Below, in pieces: positions 1 to 12,223 of a stretch of 64,000 nucleotides of DNA (position 1 is the first letter of the stretch; the number at the start of each line of letters is the position of its first letter). Made by a program: the position numbers and the translations under genes. The stretch lies in the NCBI RefSeq assembly GCF_000315625.1, contig NW_005434532.1:98703-162702 (forward strand). The letters are read 5' to 3'. Below the pieces are notes generated by a model. That model was not told the DNA's origin, did no database searches, and worked only from the letters and a program-made list of their open reading frames with translations. The stretch comes from Guillardia theta CCMP2712. Its lineage: Eukaryota > Cryptophyceae > Pyrenomonadales > Geminigeraceae.

Positions 1-518
1 TTTTTTGAACTTAATCGATTTCAATCCCCGTACCGTCGACGTCATAAACTCAGCTAGTATGGTAGTGTGACAATCCCTTCGTACCGATACTGTGGGGTCC
101 AGCTCCGAGCACATACTATCTCCTTCCTCACTACTTATGTCGTTCAGCGTCTTCGGCCGTCGACTGTGAATGACTGAGTTAGTCAGTCACACAACCCAAT
201 AACACTATCTCCTGGTGGGTTAGGTGTACAAGCGTACCGTTCACTCGGTGTAGTCGCGTACACACTCCTCTCCTACACTACACTATGAGTGTGTTGTCCA
301 TGCACCTGCGAAGAGGTGTTTTCATCTACACACACAAGCAAATCTTTGTAGTTCGGATTTGGTGATCAAGATATTGTTGTGATATTTTCCTATTCCCTTT
401 CCCCGCCCGGACAACAATCTTTTTTGCTTCCGCAGGAAAAATAAGAGATATACACAACAAACAAACATCATATTCTTTGAGGAGAATCCCTTTTCCTGAG
501 CTGTCATTGTAGTTACTA
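1..518. other. no gene seen; 3' flank of the pseudouridine synthase gene
   Basis: I see no convincing coding frame here. The sequence is rich in short GTAC, GTGTGT and CAGTCA words, and short frames carry no recognisable motif. It lies beyond the TAA stop (519-521) of the minus-strand gene and probably holds its 3' untranslated region plus intergenic DNA. Confidence 0.5.
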
Positions 519-1086
519 TTACCGTGATCCTCCCTCCTTGTTGTCTTTAGGTGCCGCCTCCAAGGCTGTTGAGTTTGTAGAGCAAAACATCATTGTGTTG
601 GGCGGCACTAGGTGGTGGTGGAGGAGGAGGAGGAGGAGGGGATAGGGTACCTTGGATGAAGTCGAGGATCGGCTTGATAGACTCCTTGTAGACATGAGGG
701 ATGATGGTATTTCGCTTGAAAGCATCGTTCTGGTGAAGACAATCAGAAGAGAAAGAAATACAGAAGAAGAGCAGGAAGAAGAAGAAGAAGAAACATAGCT
801 CAGACGAGGACGAGGACGATGCTAGTGTAAGGTACCTTGTACATGATTGATGGGTTCTCCAGGAAGGATTTAATCTTGTCATATCTGCAGGAAGCAAGCG
901 TGAGCGCATGGGGGAGAGGGAGCGATGGCAGCCACAAGAGGAAGAGCACGAACACGAGCACAAGGGTGGGAGCGACGAGCAGAGGACATGTTCGTACTTG
1001 AAGTTGATATGGTCAAGGAAGAGAGGCTCGGCCGGAGCGAGGCGGAAGGAGGAGACTTTGTCCTGCGTGCACTGTTTAGTAGGATA

Positions 1087-1132
<46 letters not shown>

Positions 1133-4100
1133 TCAGGACGAGGACTAGGGTGTCTTTCACCTTGCCGGGAAGTGGCACTCCCCTGAACACTCCTTCAATG
1201 CTCTTACGGTGGTCCAGACCTGACAGAAGAGTGAGATGCCGCGACCGACTGCTCTCTATGCAGAGGAGCAGAGCGAGGAGGAGGACGAGGAAAAGGAGAG
1301 TGAGGAGGAGAAGGGGGAGGGAGAAGAGAGAGGAGGAGGAGCGGTGTTAACGTACCAGCCTGAATGATGAGGATGGATAGTCCGATCATTTTACGGATCT
1401 GATGATACATGAAGCCCTTGCCCTGCGTCATGGTTATGCTGTCGCCAAGATACCAGATAGTTGTCTTCCTTGTTCAAAACAGGAGGAGGAGGATGTGAAG
1501 AATGTAGAGAAAGGAGGGTGGAGGGGGGGCTGGAGGAGGAGGTGAGAAGGAGGAGAAGGGAGGAGAGGAGGTGAAGAGGTGAAGAGGGAGAGGGAGGATA
1601 CCTCAACTTCAATGACTGCGTATTCAATGTTGTTGTTGTAAACAAGCTCCTTGATCTTGAACGATGAGACTTCTCGGGTGGTCTGAAGATTCAGTGTCAT
1701 GAGAGATTAGCAAGAAAGGGAGGAAAACGATACAAACAACCAAAAACAAGGGAGGAAGGGTAAGGCGAACAAACCGTGAGAAGAAATGAGACAAGGAAAG
1801 GCAAAGAGGAAGAAATCAGCGAGATGTCAACACAACAAGAGCGGTAAAGCATCCAGACTACAAGAGCAGTAATCATGTCAACCTCCTTGTATTTGTCTGC
1901 CTTCGCCTCGTCCGTGAAGGCTACGAAGTTGTCCTTACGTTGGAAACAGCTCAAGACCTGCAGGAGAGAAACAGTGAGAGATCAGACAGCAAGACAGAGG
2001 ATGAAGACGAAGAAAACATGCAGGTGAGCGCAGAAACAGGTAAAGTTTGCTCCTTCTCTCTCTTCCTCACCTGTTGCACGTGCTCCAACTCCTCCGCTGT
2101 CAGTCGAGCTGTCCTCATTCGCGCATACAGCTGTTGCGAATTGGCAGCGACCTCCCGCTGGAGGGGGGCGAGAGCGAAGGCGGGGATGATGTACTGGTAG
2201 GTGCGACTGCCGACCAGTCAGAAGATAGATGAAAGAGGAGGAGGGGGAGTAGGAGGAGGAGGAACAAGGGGAGAGGAGGGGAACCAAGAAAAAGAGGCTA
2301 TTACCTCCTGATGAAATAAGGAGTATACAACCACATAGTGTCTAATTGTGTGTCGAGCTTTGAGCCTGGATCGATCTGACGCATCGCTATGACTTCGACT
2401 TGTTGTTGCTTCGCCTTCATGGAACTTTACATGGCATGTCAATGTCAGCATCTTCAAACCCCTGCCTCTCCCTTCCCCTCCCTTCCATATTCCCGCTCTC
2501 TACATCTCCTCCTCCCTTCTTCTCTCCTCCCCCTCCCACTTCCTTCCTCTTTGATCGCTTCTTTTCTGCGATCTTCTTACCGATTCAACTTTGCGATGAA
2601 TGCTGCGATTGGACTCTGACATTGAATCTTCTTCATGGTCACAACAACCTGCACAGTACGATCAGCTCCTTCACCACAAGACGTCTCTCCGGCCCCCTTG
2701 CTCTTGACTCATCAGCCAGCATCCTCCTCCTCCTCTTCCAACTCCACAACAACCACCATCACCACCACCACCACCTTCTTCTCCTCCTCCTCCTCCTCCT
2801 CCTTCTCCTCCTCCTCCTCCTCCTCCTCCCCAGCCCGCCCCCTCCCCCCGCCTCCCACCTCTCTCTCCTCCCTTACCAGAGACTGCGCGGCGTGCACTCC
2901 TTTGTCTGTCCTACTGGCGATAAGAAACTCTTCGACCCGATCCTCTTCGATCGCTCCCAGCAAGACCCTGAAGAGCAAGAAGAGTGAGAAATGTCCTGTT
3001 GTGTGACCAAGACTACACGTAGTTGAAGGCAGAGGAAGAAGACAAGACAGAAGGTAAGACTTCAAGAGATAGCGAGAAGGGAGGAAAGGACAGGGAGAAG
3101 AGATAGGGGAGGAGGGAGAAAGAAGAGGAGTGGAATGTAGCTAGGAAGGATACGCACATGTGCTCAACCAAACATTGCTGCACCGTTGGCCCGTACGGGT
3201 TCCTTTGAATCCCAAGAAATTTATGTCCGAGGTAGGAAAGGTTGACTAGACACTGAGATGCAAAGTGAGAAGTAAGAGGAGAAGAAGACGAAAATGTCGT
3301 GTGATACAGCACGTGGAATGAGCCGAGGGATTTGAGAAGAGGAGGGGAAGGAGCAGGTGCAGGACGAGATGAAAAGGAAGAGGAGGATGAAGGGGGGAGG
3401 GGAAGGCAAAAGAGGAGTCCAAACCTTGACGTAGGTATCCTCAAATTCGACGGGGGTGGCAAGAAGTTCAGTTTCGAACTCCTGTTGGTCAGAGATCAGG
3501 ACAGACTAGACCAATAAGAAGAGGAAAGTTGAGAAAAGTTGAGAGGGAGGTCGAGAATCAAGGATAGGATCAAGAGAGAGAAAGGAGTGATTCAGTAAAT
3601 GGGAGGAGGGAGAGGGGGTCAGAGAGGAGGAGGGAGGAGGAGCTTAGTCGTAGGCTCTTACCACACTGCCTTCCGGCGAGAAGCGAAACTCGGTCTCGCA
3701 GCAACTCTGTTGGCAAGAGGAGAAAGGTGAGCACCAACAGCAAGCTCCACAACCACAACCACTGACACAAGCACTGACACAGAACCACAACCTCCTCCTT
3801 CTCACCCATCTTGACGAGGTGCAATCTCCCGTCGTAGACGTCTCGCTTGGCACGCTGACCTCGGACCCATCGACACTGGACTGATACCGCAACGTCAAAC
3901 CCTTCCTCCTCTCCCCGACTGCGCTTACCAGCTCCTCTCTCTCTTCCTCCCCCCAATACGCTGCGTCCTCGTACTCCTCGTACTCCTCGTACTCCGCATA
4001 CTGCTCGTACTCCGCATACTGCTCGTAGCTCTTGTCCTCGAATTCCTGTCGATGCTCCTCGCACAAGTTGTCTTGCAATGAGGGGAAATTGTATGCGTTC

Positions 4101-5521
4101 GCTTGCAGCTCTCGATTCACGGGAAAAGGGCCCGGCAGGTAGTCAGACCCGACCCCAGCGGCGAAAGAGCTGACAGGGGGGAATGCAGCTGGGGTAAGAT
4201 CTATGGTGCAATCGTCATCTGAGGCAGCAGTGCGTGAAACAGGCGGAGCTGGAGGGGAGCTGGAGAATGGAGGCGACGGAAAGGGCTCAGACTTCTGAAC
4301 TCCCCTCATTCGATTCCAGGTCGACGACTCCCGGGAAGTCACAGCAGAGAGAGATGGCCATGCATCCTCTGAGGAGACGGGTGGAGGAGAAGGGTCTGAC
4401 TGTGCTGGCAGCGCCGGAGGAGCAGCGGTCCTAGCCTCGACCTGTACCACTGTCGCCGCATACGAGCTCCTTGGAGGGGATGAAGTAGGGGAGACAGAGC
4501 GCGGGAGAGGAGGAGCAGAGACGGAGCTTGGGGGAGGAGGAGCAGGATCAAGCCTGCTGGAAGGAGGAGAGGAAACGAGGCGGTTGTCACCAGGCTGAGT
4601 CCGTGGAGGCCAGGAAGGAACGCGGAAGGCTGGGCCATCATATCCAACTGAGATCGGCATGACGTCGGTGCTGAAGGTCTCGGGAGGCAAATGAAGGTGA
4701 AGTAGATCGAATTCGTTGTGCTCCAGGCGAACGAGCAGTGGGGTGTAGCTGTTCCCCCGCTCGGTGGGATAGAACTTTAAGAGAGTCTGCGATACCATCA
4801 GGAGGGGATGCTGGCAATAAAAGATAAGTTCAGACCTCCCTGTCTTGTTCCAACAACATTCTTGCCCCTTTGAGTGTGATGCGGTTATGTGACAGGTGTA
4901 CCTCGGTAATAGTTCCCTCGCAGAAGATGAGCAGGCTTAGAAGCTGAGCATGAATGCAATCAGTTGAAGGATCTAGAGTTGTGTTTTACCTCTGGCATGA
5001 CTGCATCCGTCAAATTGAGATGGTGAAGGTAAAGTCTGTAAACGTCTACGAGTTGTTGTTCGACAGCCTGCCAAGGTCAGGTCACTTATGGTTATCATAA
5101 TAACACCCTCCTGGCTTGACTGTTGTACCTCTCGCAACGCATGAAGGATTGAGATCACATCAATGTCTCTCGCATTTTTGCAGAATTGCAGTTTGAGGCT
5201 CAACCTGTACGTCCTGCGTTTGGGTCTTGATTGGGTGTATGCATGCTTGATACACGGGAGAAGCTGTTGATGAGAACAAAGTCAGCCTCGCGTTTCGCAG
5301 CCCCGCCTTCTCTTGCTTCTTCTTGGACTCACATGCCTCGATGCTTGTCGGAGATCTGCATCTGTTGCATTGCTATGAGTTGGGGCCAAAACTAACTCGC
5401 TGGGGTTGTTGGTAGCTTCACGTTTCCAATACGAAGAGTGTTGGTACATTTTAGGAGATTCTGTGGACTTAAGGTGTCGATAAGGTGTTTCTGGGATGCT
5501 GGAATAAGCGTGTGAGGCCAT
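519..5521 (-). CDS. PUS1: tRNA pseudouridine synthase (PUS1/TruA family) with an N-terminal LRR-like region
   Basis: Predicted 882 residues from 20 exons: 5333-5521, 5129-5263, 4990-5067, 4836-4943, 3806-4810, 3662-3706, 3425-3481, 3158-3252, 2877-2967, 2581-2648, 2305-2424, 2071-2206, 1883-1957, 1602-1682, 1356-1422, 1161-1219, 998-1062, 836-884, 651-729, 519-565. All junctions are GT-AG and keep phase. The C-terminal ~340 residues are a complete TruA/PUS1 domain: an entry motif like LSYLGHKFLGIQRNPYG, the catalytic-Asp motif ASRTDKGVHA, SRTYQYIIPAF, and MYHQIRKMIGL, all diagnostic of eukaryotic PUS1. It should isomerise uridine to pseudouridine in tRNA or other RNA. Residues ~60-220 are LRR-like (ITEVHLSHNRITLKGARMLL), followed by a Pro/Ser-rich linker and Tyr/Glu repeats. 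The PUS call is firm. Whether both halves form one gene rests on splice phase. The start is the first in-frame ATG of exon 1. Confidence 0.88.
1087..1150. repeat. (GACGAG)n microsatellite in a PUS1 intron
   Basis: About ten GACGAG units lie between exons 998-1062 and 1161-1219. On the gene's sense strand the tract is pyrimidine-rich and sits just upstream of the 3' splice site, like an expanded polypyrimidine tract. Confidence 0.9.
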
Positions 5522-7743
5522 AACAAATCAAAAACTCATTGAAGAAAAACCAAAGACGCGGAAATGTGCAGAAACAGAAACAATAATGCTCGAAAAATGA
5601 CAACAACGAATCGAGATACGAATTGGGAGAGCAGAAGGAATAGGAGCGATTGAACTTTCAAGAGGATCAAAACTAATTTGGAAGGAAGATTTCGAACCAG
5701 ATGAGAAAATGAGGAAGAAAGTCAAGATGGAATCAGGGATTTCAACAATTTCGAGGCAGAGGACATTGCACCAGGAACTGCCTCTGAGATCGAGGAGGAG
5801 GAGGAGGAGGAGGAGGAGGAGGAGGAGGAGGTTGTCAGTGCGATGCAGGGCATTGAACTCGAAGAGTATATCAAAGAGAGTCATGCAAGACAGGGAGAGG
5901 AGGAGGAGGAGGTGATAAGGCGAGCGGGGGAACAGCACAGGACAAGGCGTGTTGTGCTGGGCATGGGGGGGAAACTGTATGTACGATTCGGTATCCAGAC
6001 CCTCTAAAGGGAAAGAGAGTTCTGAAAAGGGGGGGTAGGGTGGTCATGGGGCGGGTGGGTTGACCACAGCGTATGTTTCAAGCTGCCAACAGGGGGTAGC
6101 AAGATGCGTACTGCCTAATTCAGGGGGGTGGGGGTTAATTTGGGTTCTTGGTATAGTGTCTCTTTGGTCAAGGGTAAGCGGTATGGTGATAAATAGATAG
6201 GCATATAACATTGATTTAACGAGATGAAGATATGCTATCTGGAACAGAAAGCAGAAGGTAGGAAAACGATGATTGAAGAGGTAGATCATAGGGGGGTAGG
6301 GTAGGGCTTGGGGGTGGTACATGTCGAAATGTTTGCTGGAAGGCTGGTGCAGCATGGCGATTGGTTCACCCACGAACCTGCTTTACGAAAGAATAGGGTA
6401 GGGTACTACAATAAGGGTTACAATCAATGGGAAAAGTAGGGGTACATTTGAGAAAACAAGCACATGGTTGGCAGGGTAGGGTGGAGCTTGTATTAAGTTG
6501 GTCCACCACTAGAGTACCGGTACTTCGCCAGGGTAGTACAAAAAGTTGCATGCCCATCGCAAGGGTTCCGAATAAGTCGTACAGGGTAGGGTAGTCTTGG
6601 ACCACTAATGACCCCTTGAGTACCCCTTTGGGAGACATTTTTGTACTGCAAAAGACGAGTATGGGTAGGTAGTGTAGGGCATTAAAATGCAAAGCGAGCT
6701 CATGGGGTGGGTACTTGCCTTAAGGGGCGAAAGATGAGTAAACTTAAGTACCGAAGCCGTACTGAATCACGGGATTTGATGTCATTTTTAGAGTCATTGT
6801 TTTACGATGTTGAATTCGTCTCTAATAATACCACTCAGACCGGTAGTAAAAAGTTAACCGTAAAAGCACTAGTGATGGCCCGGCCCGGCAGTGCCGGCGG
6901 TGGTGGCCGGGCCACCTGCAGAACCAGATTTCGCGCAATGGGTCTCCATCCCTCATCATTGTGGACGACTCTTCGAATTTATGTCAAATCACATCAAATT
7001 CTGCTTATATCATTCAAACTTTTAAAAAACAATTTAAATTTTATCTTCTCCTTGGAAAATAATTCTATTTGTCAAGCTTCGTTTGGAGAATTGGGCACAT
7101 GCCTCTAGACGGAGGGGTCATATTGACTGTACTTGGGAGGGTACATGGTACATGGAGATCCACGGGTGGTTATTAAGAGGGTCGATGGGGTAGGGTTCTC
7201 CAATAGCGGCGTGGCTCTTCGCGATGGTGCAGGCCGAACATTGTGAGGGCTACGGCGCTGTGCCGGGCATGTCGAGAAGAAAAATGGTGGGAGAAGGAGA
7301 GCAGAAGATGGATGAGAAGAGAGTGGTAAGTTACATTGTTATTTAAACTCTTCTTCTCTTGTTTTTTCATGATGAACTTGTAATGGCTGCGGTTGATGGA
7401 ATGGTTATTTCTGGTGAATTGAGGTCAAAGTGCGGTTTTGTTTAGTAGTATGCTCAGATGTTTTGATGAATTATGCCTATTCATTGTCATGAGAACAATT
7501 TTTTGCTGTTTTCGTTGAAACAACACTTACGGCCCTGTGGGTCGCATGGAGGTGACGTGGTGATTGTTGTGGGTTTGTGTGAATTTTGTTTTCATGTTTG
7601 ACTGGATGATTAATGGTGGTCATTTTACATGCAACATGTTACACCATTCTGATGTGTTTGCTCTGAAACTTGACTCTACTGATGTGATACTGGTTACCGC
7701 GCTTGACTGTGCATGGCAGGGAGTCACCAGGATTGCAGCTGTC
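5522..7743. other. intergenic region with an acidic ORF remnant and GGGTAGGG-rich DNA
   Basis: No firm gene. From 5712 to 6005 (+) one frame reads as an acidic protein with a poly-Glu run, bounded by stops; it could be one exon of an unmodelled gene or a remnant. From about 6026 to 7200 the DNA carries many copies of GGGTAGGG or close variants (6031, 6296, 6400, 6475, 6588, 7187), unlike neighbouring genes. A short GC-rich patch (6877-6920, GGCCCGGCCCGG-like) resembles the large islands elsewhere. Looks like degenerate mobile or satellite DNA. Confidence 0.45.
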
Positions 7744-8411
7744 ATGGCCATTGCTCTCACCGCCGTCATCTGTGTTGGCGTCTTCTCCCGCCACATGGGA
7801 GCAACTTCCCTTGAGGCCACCAAGCTCCGTGCTGACTCCAACTTCGACGTGGCCGATGCCATCTTGAAGAGCGCGGGGGTCAAGGACAAAGAAGGTTCTA
7901 TCCCTGCCTCCATCGCCGCGCTGGCTGCGCAGGCGGCCAAGGAGAAGGAGACGGGAAGGCTGTCAGCCACTGTCGAGCTCCCTCAGATCCCCAAGAAGAT
8001 CGCGGCCATGGCGGCTGAGGCCAAGAGGGAGATCATGATCGAGCGATCTGTGGATCGCAAGAAGAAGCAGCAGAAGGAGGCGAAGAAACTTGCTGAGGAG
8101 AAGAAGGAGAAGGCCGAGAAGGAGGAGGAGGCTGCTGCCAAGCATGCCAAGGCTGCCAAGAAGCATGCTGCTGCAGAGAAGACCAAGGCTACCGGTAAGG
8201 GCATTGAGAGGGAGTTTGAGAGGGAGATGGTGGAACGGAGGGAAGCGGGCAGGGCGTGTGGGAGTGGTGGAGGATGAAGAACTGATGTTTCTGCTCAGTT
8301 CATGACGTCAAGAAGATGGCGGCCAAGGCCAAGTTGGCGGCCAAGCATGCCGCTGCTGCTGACGCCCATGGCAGCAACAAGCTTTTCAAGCGCATTTTTT
8401 CGAAGAAGTAG
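7744..8411 (+). CDS. small Lys/Ala-rich protein with an N-terminal membrane anchor
   Basis: Two exons, 7744-8194 and 8299-8411, joined in phase; 187 residues, stop TAG. The N-terminus is a hydrophobic helix (MAIALTAVICVGVF), probably a signal peptide or anchor. The rest is almost entirely Ala, Lys and Glu (charged helix, residues ~80-150), then a basic tail ending in KRIFSKK. I do not recognise the family. An acceptor (CAG at 7718-7720) just upstream suggests that an earlier exon may carry the true start; the ATG at 7744 is the first that gives a sensible N-terminus. It could be a membrane-tethered linker protein; function unknown. Confidence 0.6.
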
Positions 8412-8485
8412 AGATTCTAGAGAGATCTATTCTTGCCTTGTCACGTTCACATTGCTATAAAGAACCAATTCCTTCCGTGCTGATA

Positions 8486-8728
8486 TTACAACATCGAAGC
8501 CAAGGCTCGGAGGATCCCCTCCCCTGTTCGATCAGATGTCAGTAGCGAGTGGCAGCAGCCACGAGGGTGAAGAACAAACTCAGACCTTGGGTGTCTTGCC
8601 TCGTAAACATCTCGTCCATCATTCTCTCCATGTGCTGTCTCGCATGTCAGCTCAGCGATGAACACTGCTGTGACCACCAGCATCGCTCGCCCAAGCTCTC
8701 CGTCCTCCTCGTTCGCCTCTGCTTCCTC
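8486..8728 (-). CDS. 3' exons of a small unknown gene (partial model)
   Basis: Three phase-consistent exons at 8678-8728, 8586-8634 and 8486-8523, ending in TAA. The peptide is Glu-rich, then a Met-rich helix (HMERMMDEMFTRQDTQ) and a short hydrophobic tail (GILRALASML). Upstream exons probably extend to about 9000, where an ATG (reading MEATRWRR) is followed by a donor site, but I could not join them in phase. No family recognised. The gene lies tail-to-tail with the gene ending at 8411. Confidence 0.4.
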   Translation of the reverse strand, partial: EEAEANEEDGELGRAMLVVTAVFIAELTCETAHGENDGRDVYEARHPRSEFVLHPRGCCHSLLTSDRTGEGILRALASML

Positions 8729-9159
8729 CTGTCACCTTCAACCGGCCAAGTCTCCTTCACCTCTCTTCCGGCAAGATGCGACGAAGCAAGACTCGCGGGC
8801 GGGAACGAAGGCTTGTTCCTCCTCGCGACCTCGCCTGTGAAGCAGATGAGGACAAGATACGGCAGGAGAGGACAGGAGACGACCTGAGCTCCAGCAGCGC
8901 CGATGTCAAGTCTGTCGAGTCCCGGCAAGCCCAGGTGTCACACGAGCAGCACGAGAGGAGCAACTGCCTCACCCTCCGCCATCTCGTCGCCTCCATGCTC
9001 AAGGCAGAGCTCTCGTGCTGCCCGGCAAGTCAGCAAGGAGGAGAAGCCAAGGGGGCAGGAGACCCGAAGCCGCAAACTCATCCAGCTGAGCGAGAGGAGA
9101 GGATCTGCTGAGGGCAGCACTGCAACAGAGCTCGAAGAAGGCAACGAGGAGGAGGAGAG

Positions 9160-10987
9160 CTACCGGCTCGCGACCTTGAATCGCTCCTGCTCCAGTGATC
9201 ACCCAACCAGCTCGCATGCGCTCACATGCTACCTTGTCGCTGTCGGGCAGGACAGCATAGAGGGACTGCGCAGACGTGAGGAGCAATCGGGGAGGAGGAT
9301 GAGAACGTTACAGCCAAGGCCTTGGCTGCTCCGCTCTTGACCCGCTCCCCCTGCTGCATCCAATGAGAAAGGAGTGGATGGTCAGTGGGAGGAGCAAACA
9401 GCAGTCCCGTCGACTTCGTGCTCGAGCAGCTGCCACCGACAGACGTGAGAAGGGAGGAGGAGGAAGCAGGTCAACTGACTTCCGTCTCAGTCACTTGCCA
9501 GCGAGACGAGGAGGAGGCGAGACGATGTGCTCGACGAGTGTGTGAGATGCTGATAAATCTTCCACCTGCCAGCACAAGCTCAGCAGGTGGCGGTGGGTGC
9601 CGAGAGGAGGAGCCGGACTTGGAGGAGAAAGAAGGAAAGAATCAAGATGAGGATACAGGAAGGAGGGAGGAGGAAAGAGGAGAAAGGGGAGGGGGAAGGG
9701 AGGGGGAAGGGAGGGGGAAGGGAGGGGAGGGAGGGGAGGGGGAAGGGAGGGGGAAGGGAGGGGAGGGGGAAGGGAGGGGAGGGAGAGAGGAGGGGAGGGG
9801 ACGCAACCAGGTTTGAGCGCATTGAGAGCATGTAAGCAAGCAGACGTGAAGTTTGACTCGCTCTGTCCCCCGCACAAGATTGTGTCAAGAGTTGCTTTTT
9901 CGACGACCAGGTCGAAGCTGGACGTCAGCTGGTCAGACCCGCGCCTTGTCAAACCTCCTCACCTCTCCCTCCGTACTGGCAGGCGCAGGAACCTGAGGAG
10001 AGTGAGCTGGGGGGTGCAGTAGGGCCCTGAAGTCTCACCCGCTCCTCCTCGTTCTCGCTGCCTGGAGCACCGCGATAGGGGAGAAGTCAAGGCTGATCAC
10101 TCGACAACCCATCCCCTCCAACGCGCTGATGAGACAAGCCGAGTCAGGTAGACGAGGCGCAGCCAAGGTAACGCATGTAGGAGGAAGAGGGAAAACGAAG
10201 AAGAGGAGGGAGGAGACAGGAGGGAAGGAAGTGACAGCAGGAAGGAGGGAGGAAAGAAGGAGGGAGAAAGGAAGGAGTTCACGACGGAACAAGAAGCTAA
10301 GAGGAACAACAACACGGAGAGAGTGGTAGGGAATCAGCAATGTAGGAGAAGGAGAAAGTGATGAGAGGCTTGTTCTTACCTCCCAAGATCCGATAACCCG
10401 CAGCCAAGCTCGAGCACAAGAAGACCCGCACCCTTCTCCTCCTGCATGATGTGCTTGGCAATCGCCTGCCCTGAGCTGTACCAGTCCCTCGTGTAGACTT
10501 CCTGCTCGCACACTTATCAGCTCCTCCACCACCTCCTACTCCTACTCCTCCTGTCCCTTCCCTTCTCCTCCTCCTCCTGTCCCTTCCCTTCTCCTCCTCT
10601 CACTCCCACTCCTCCTCCTCCTCTCGTTCTCACCGCGAACTTCATCGGGTTCCCATAGTAGGAGTTCCAGTACCTCCTTCCTCCCCCGAAGCGATGGATC
10701 TTCGCGTCCTCCTCCCTCCTCCGCACCTGGCCAGCAGCTGAGGGTCGAGCTCAGCAAGGAGTCAATACCTTGTCTGCCGCCTCTGCACGCTCCTCCTCCC
10801 ACTCTTCTCTCCATTGAGGGAGTGAGAGACCCTTTGGGCCCACGTGCCCGTCCTGCGTCCCCGTCTGGGCCTGCACCTGCTCCTGCTCTCCCTCGACCTG
10901 GTTGATGTCTCGAGGACGGACGGAGAGGAGACGGTCTCCCTCCTCTTGTGCATCGAAGGAGCTGTAGAGACATGAGGAGAATGAGAA

Positions 10988-11019
<32 letters not shown>

Positions 11020-11247
11020 AGGGGCAGGAGCAGGGGCAGGAGCAAGGAGAACCTTTGAAAGGAAAATGAGGCGCCTCTTCCATCCTGCACAAGCTTGAGC
11101 ACGCAGCATACAGAACGAGGCACCGGGTACCGTGGGCTGCTGCTCGAGGGGAAGGGGGGCAAGGGAAGGAGGGGAGGAGGAGGAGGAGCCGATGTCTCTC
11201 GGTCGAGCAACCATCTCCCTGCCTCCTTCCTGCAGGCGCGTGAGCAT
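9160..11247 (-). CDS. METTL13/EEF1AKMT-like SAM-dependent methyltransferase
   Basis: Thirteen phase-consistent exons: 11212-11247, 11053-11084, 10769-10961, 10634-10726, 10380-10501, 10039-10125, 9963-9992, 9808-9944, 9495-9565, 9400-9429, 9312-9353, 9233-9265, 9160-9186; 310 residues, stop TAG. The order of motifs fits the METTL13/ECE2-type seven-strand fold: RRYWNSYYGNPMKF, the SAM-binding loop LVLELGCGLSDLG, acidic strand 2 RVISLDFSPIAV, SSFDLVVEKATLDTILCGG, and LNALKPGGRFISISH. Family members methylate lysines or the N-terminus of eEF1A, so a protein methyltransferase is likely, but the substrate is inferred. The first exon (start ATG 11247) is the least certain part. Intron 9566-9807 holds a long GGGAAGGGAGG tract. 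Confidence 0.8.
9690..9800. repeat. purine-rich (GGGAAGGGAGG) tract in a methyltransferase intron
   Basis: Irregular repeats of GGGGGAAGGGAGG and GGGAGGGGAGG. They lie within the intron 9566-9807 of the minus-strand methyltransferase gene, so the sense strand is C/T-rich. Confidence 0.85.
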
Positions 11248-12223
11248 CGCAGGCGAGAGCAGGAGACTCCGCTGCTACCTCCACCGTTGAGGAGTGTGTG
11301 ACTGAAGAAGTTCCCGTCGAGTGGCTGGGCATGCTGGTGTAGAGTGAGCGAAGATGGCAGCTGAGGAGGTCAGAGCATGCTGCCTTGCCCTGCCCTCCCT
11401 GCCTCCAACCTCCACCTCCCTGCTCTCCTACTCCCAGTTCCTGCTCTCCTCGCCTTCTTCTTTTTGAGCTGCCTCTACCTCCCTCGCCGTCTACCAACTT
11501 GTCTACCCTCCTCCTCCCCTCCCTCCCTACCTCCTCCACCTCCTCCCCTACCTCCCTACCTCCTCCACCTCCACCCCTCGCCGGGCCTCTGCCACTCGAG
11601 TGATCTCCTTCCGTCTGCGCTATGATGTCAGGAGAGTGGGAGGGGGGGGGGGGGAGGGGGGGGGGGGGGAGGGGCGGAGGCGACGTGGNNNNNNNNNNNN
11701 NNNNNNNNNNNNNNNNNNNNNNNNNNNNNNNNNNNNNNNNNNNNNNNNNNNNNNNNNNNNNNNNNNNNNNNNNNNNNNNNNNNNNNNNAAACCTTCAGGC
11801 CTTTGTCGGCGCAAGGAGCAGCTCCTCAAGCGGCCATAATCCTGGCAGGGGCTTGGCATTTGCACAAGGGGAGGAATTGGGAAAGATTCTATCCAGTAAC
11901 AGCCCGGGAGGGTGAGGGAGAGGAGGACGGAGGAGTTGTGAAGGAGGGTCGAGCCAGAAGGGACAACATGACATGTAGGAGCAGGAGCAGGAGCAGGAGC
12001 AGGAGGACTGAGTCCTCCTGAGAATGATTGTGGACTGTAAGCCATGAGTACGAGGTGAAACATGCGAAGAGAGCAAGCATTGAACAGGCAGTGGCAGGTA
12101 TGAGTGAGAGAGGAGGAGTAGCTGGACTGGAGCTTTTGATTAACAAATGTTAAGAGATGAGCCATGGACTAGTCTGCAGCAGGTAAGACAACAAGTTGAG
12201 TTTCTTGACTGTTCTGCCCATCA
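11248..12223. other. low-complexity DNA around an assembly gap
   Basis: The stretch between the methyltransferase start and the stop of the next minus-strand gene. It holds C/T-rich runs (11380-11600), a poly-G run (11640-11675) leading into the gap, and GGAGCA repeats (11980-12005). No convincing gene seen. Confidence 0.5.
11689..11788. other. assembly gap (100 N)
   Basis: Exactly 100 N bases, the usual convention for a gap of unknown size. A G-homopolymer at the left edge probably caused the sequencing break. Confidence 0.98.

Noticed and set aside
925-1350. Arg/Thr-rich plus-strand ORF of 141 codons
   Set aside because: It is the antisense shadow of a PUS1 intron microsatellite; the minus strand carries phase-consistent exons here.
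3644-4064. Cys-rich C-terminal extension of the long exon ORF
   Set aside because: It runs past the donor at 3805 into an intron; the correct junction continues at 3706.
8776-9816. Several plus-strand ORFs (e.g. 8776-9111, 8903-9340, 9385-9816) that look like an acidic gene
   Set aside because: The minus strand carries the methyltransferase exons with clear motifs and matched splice phases over the same DNA.
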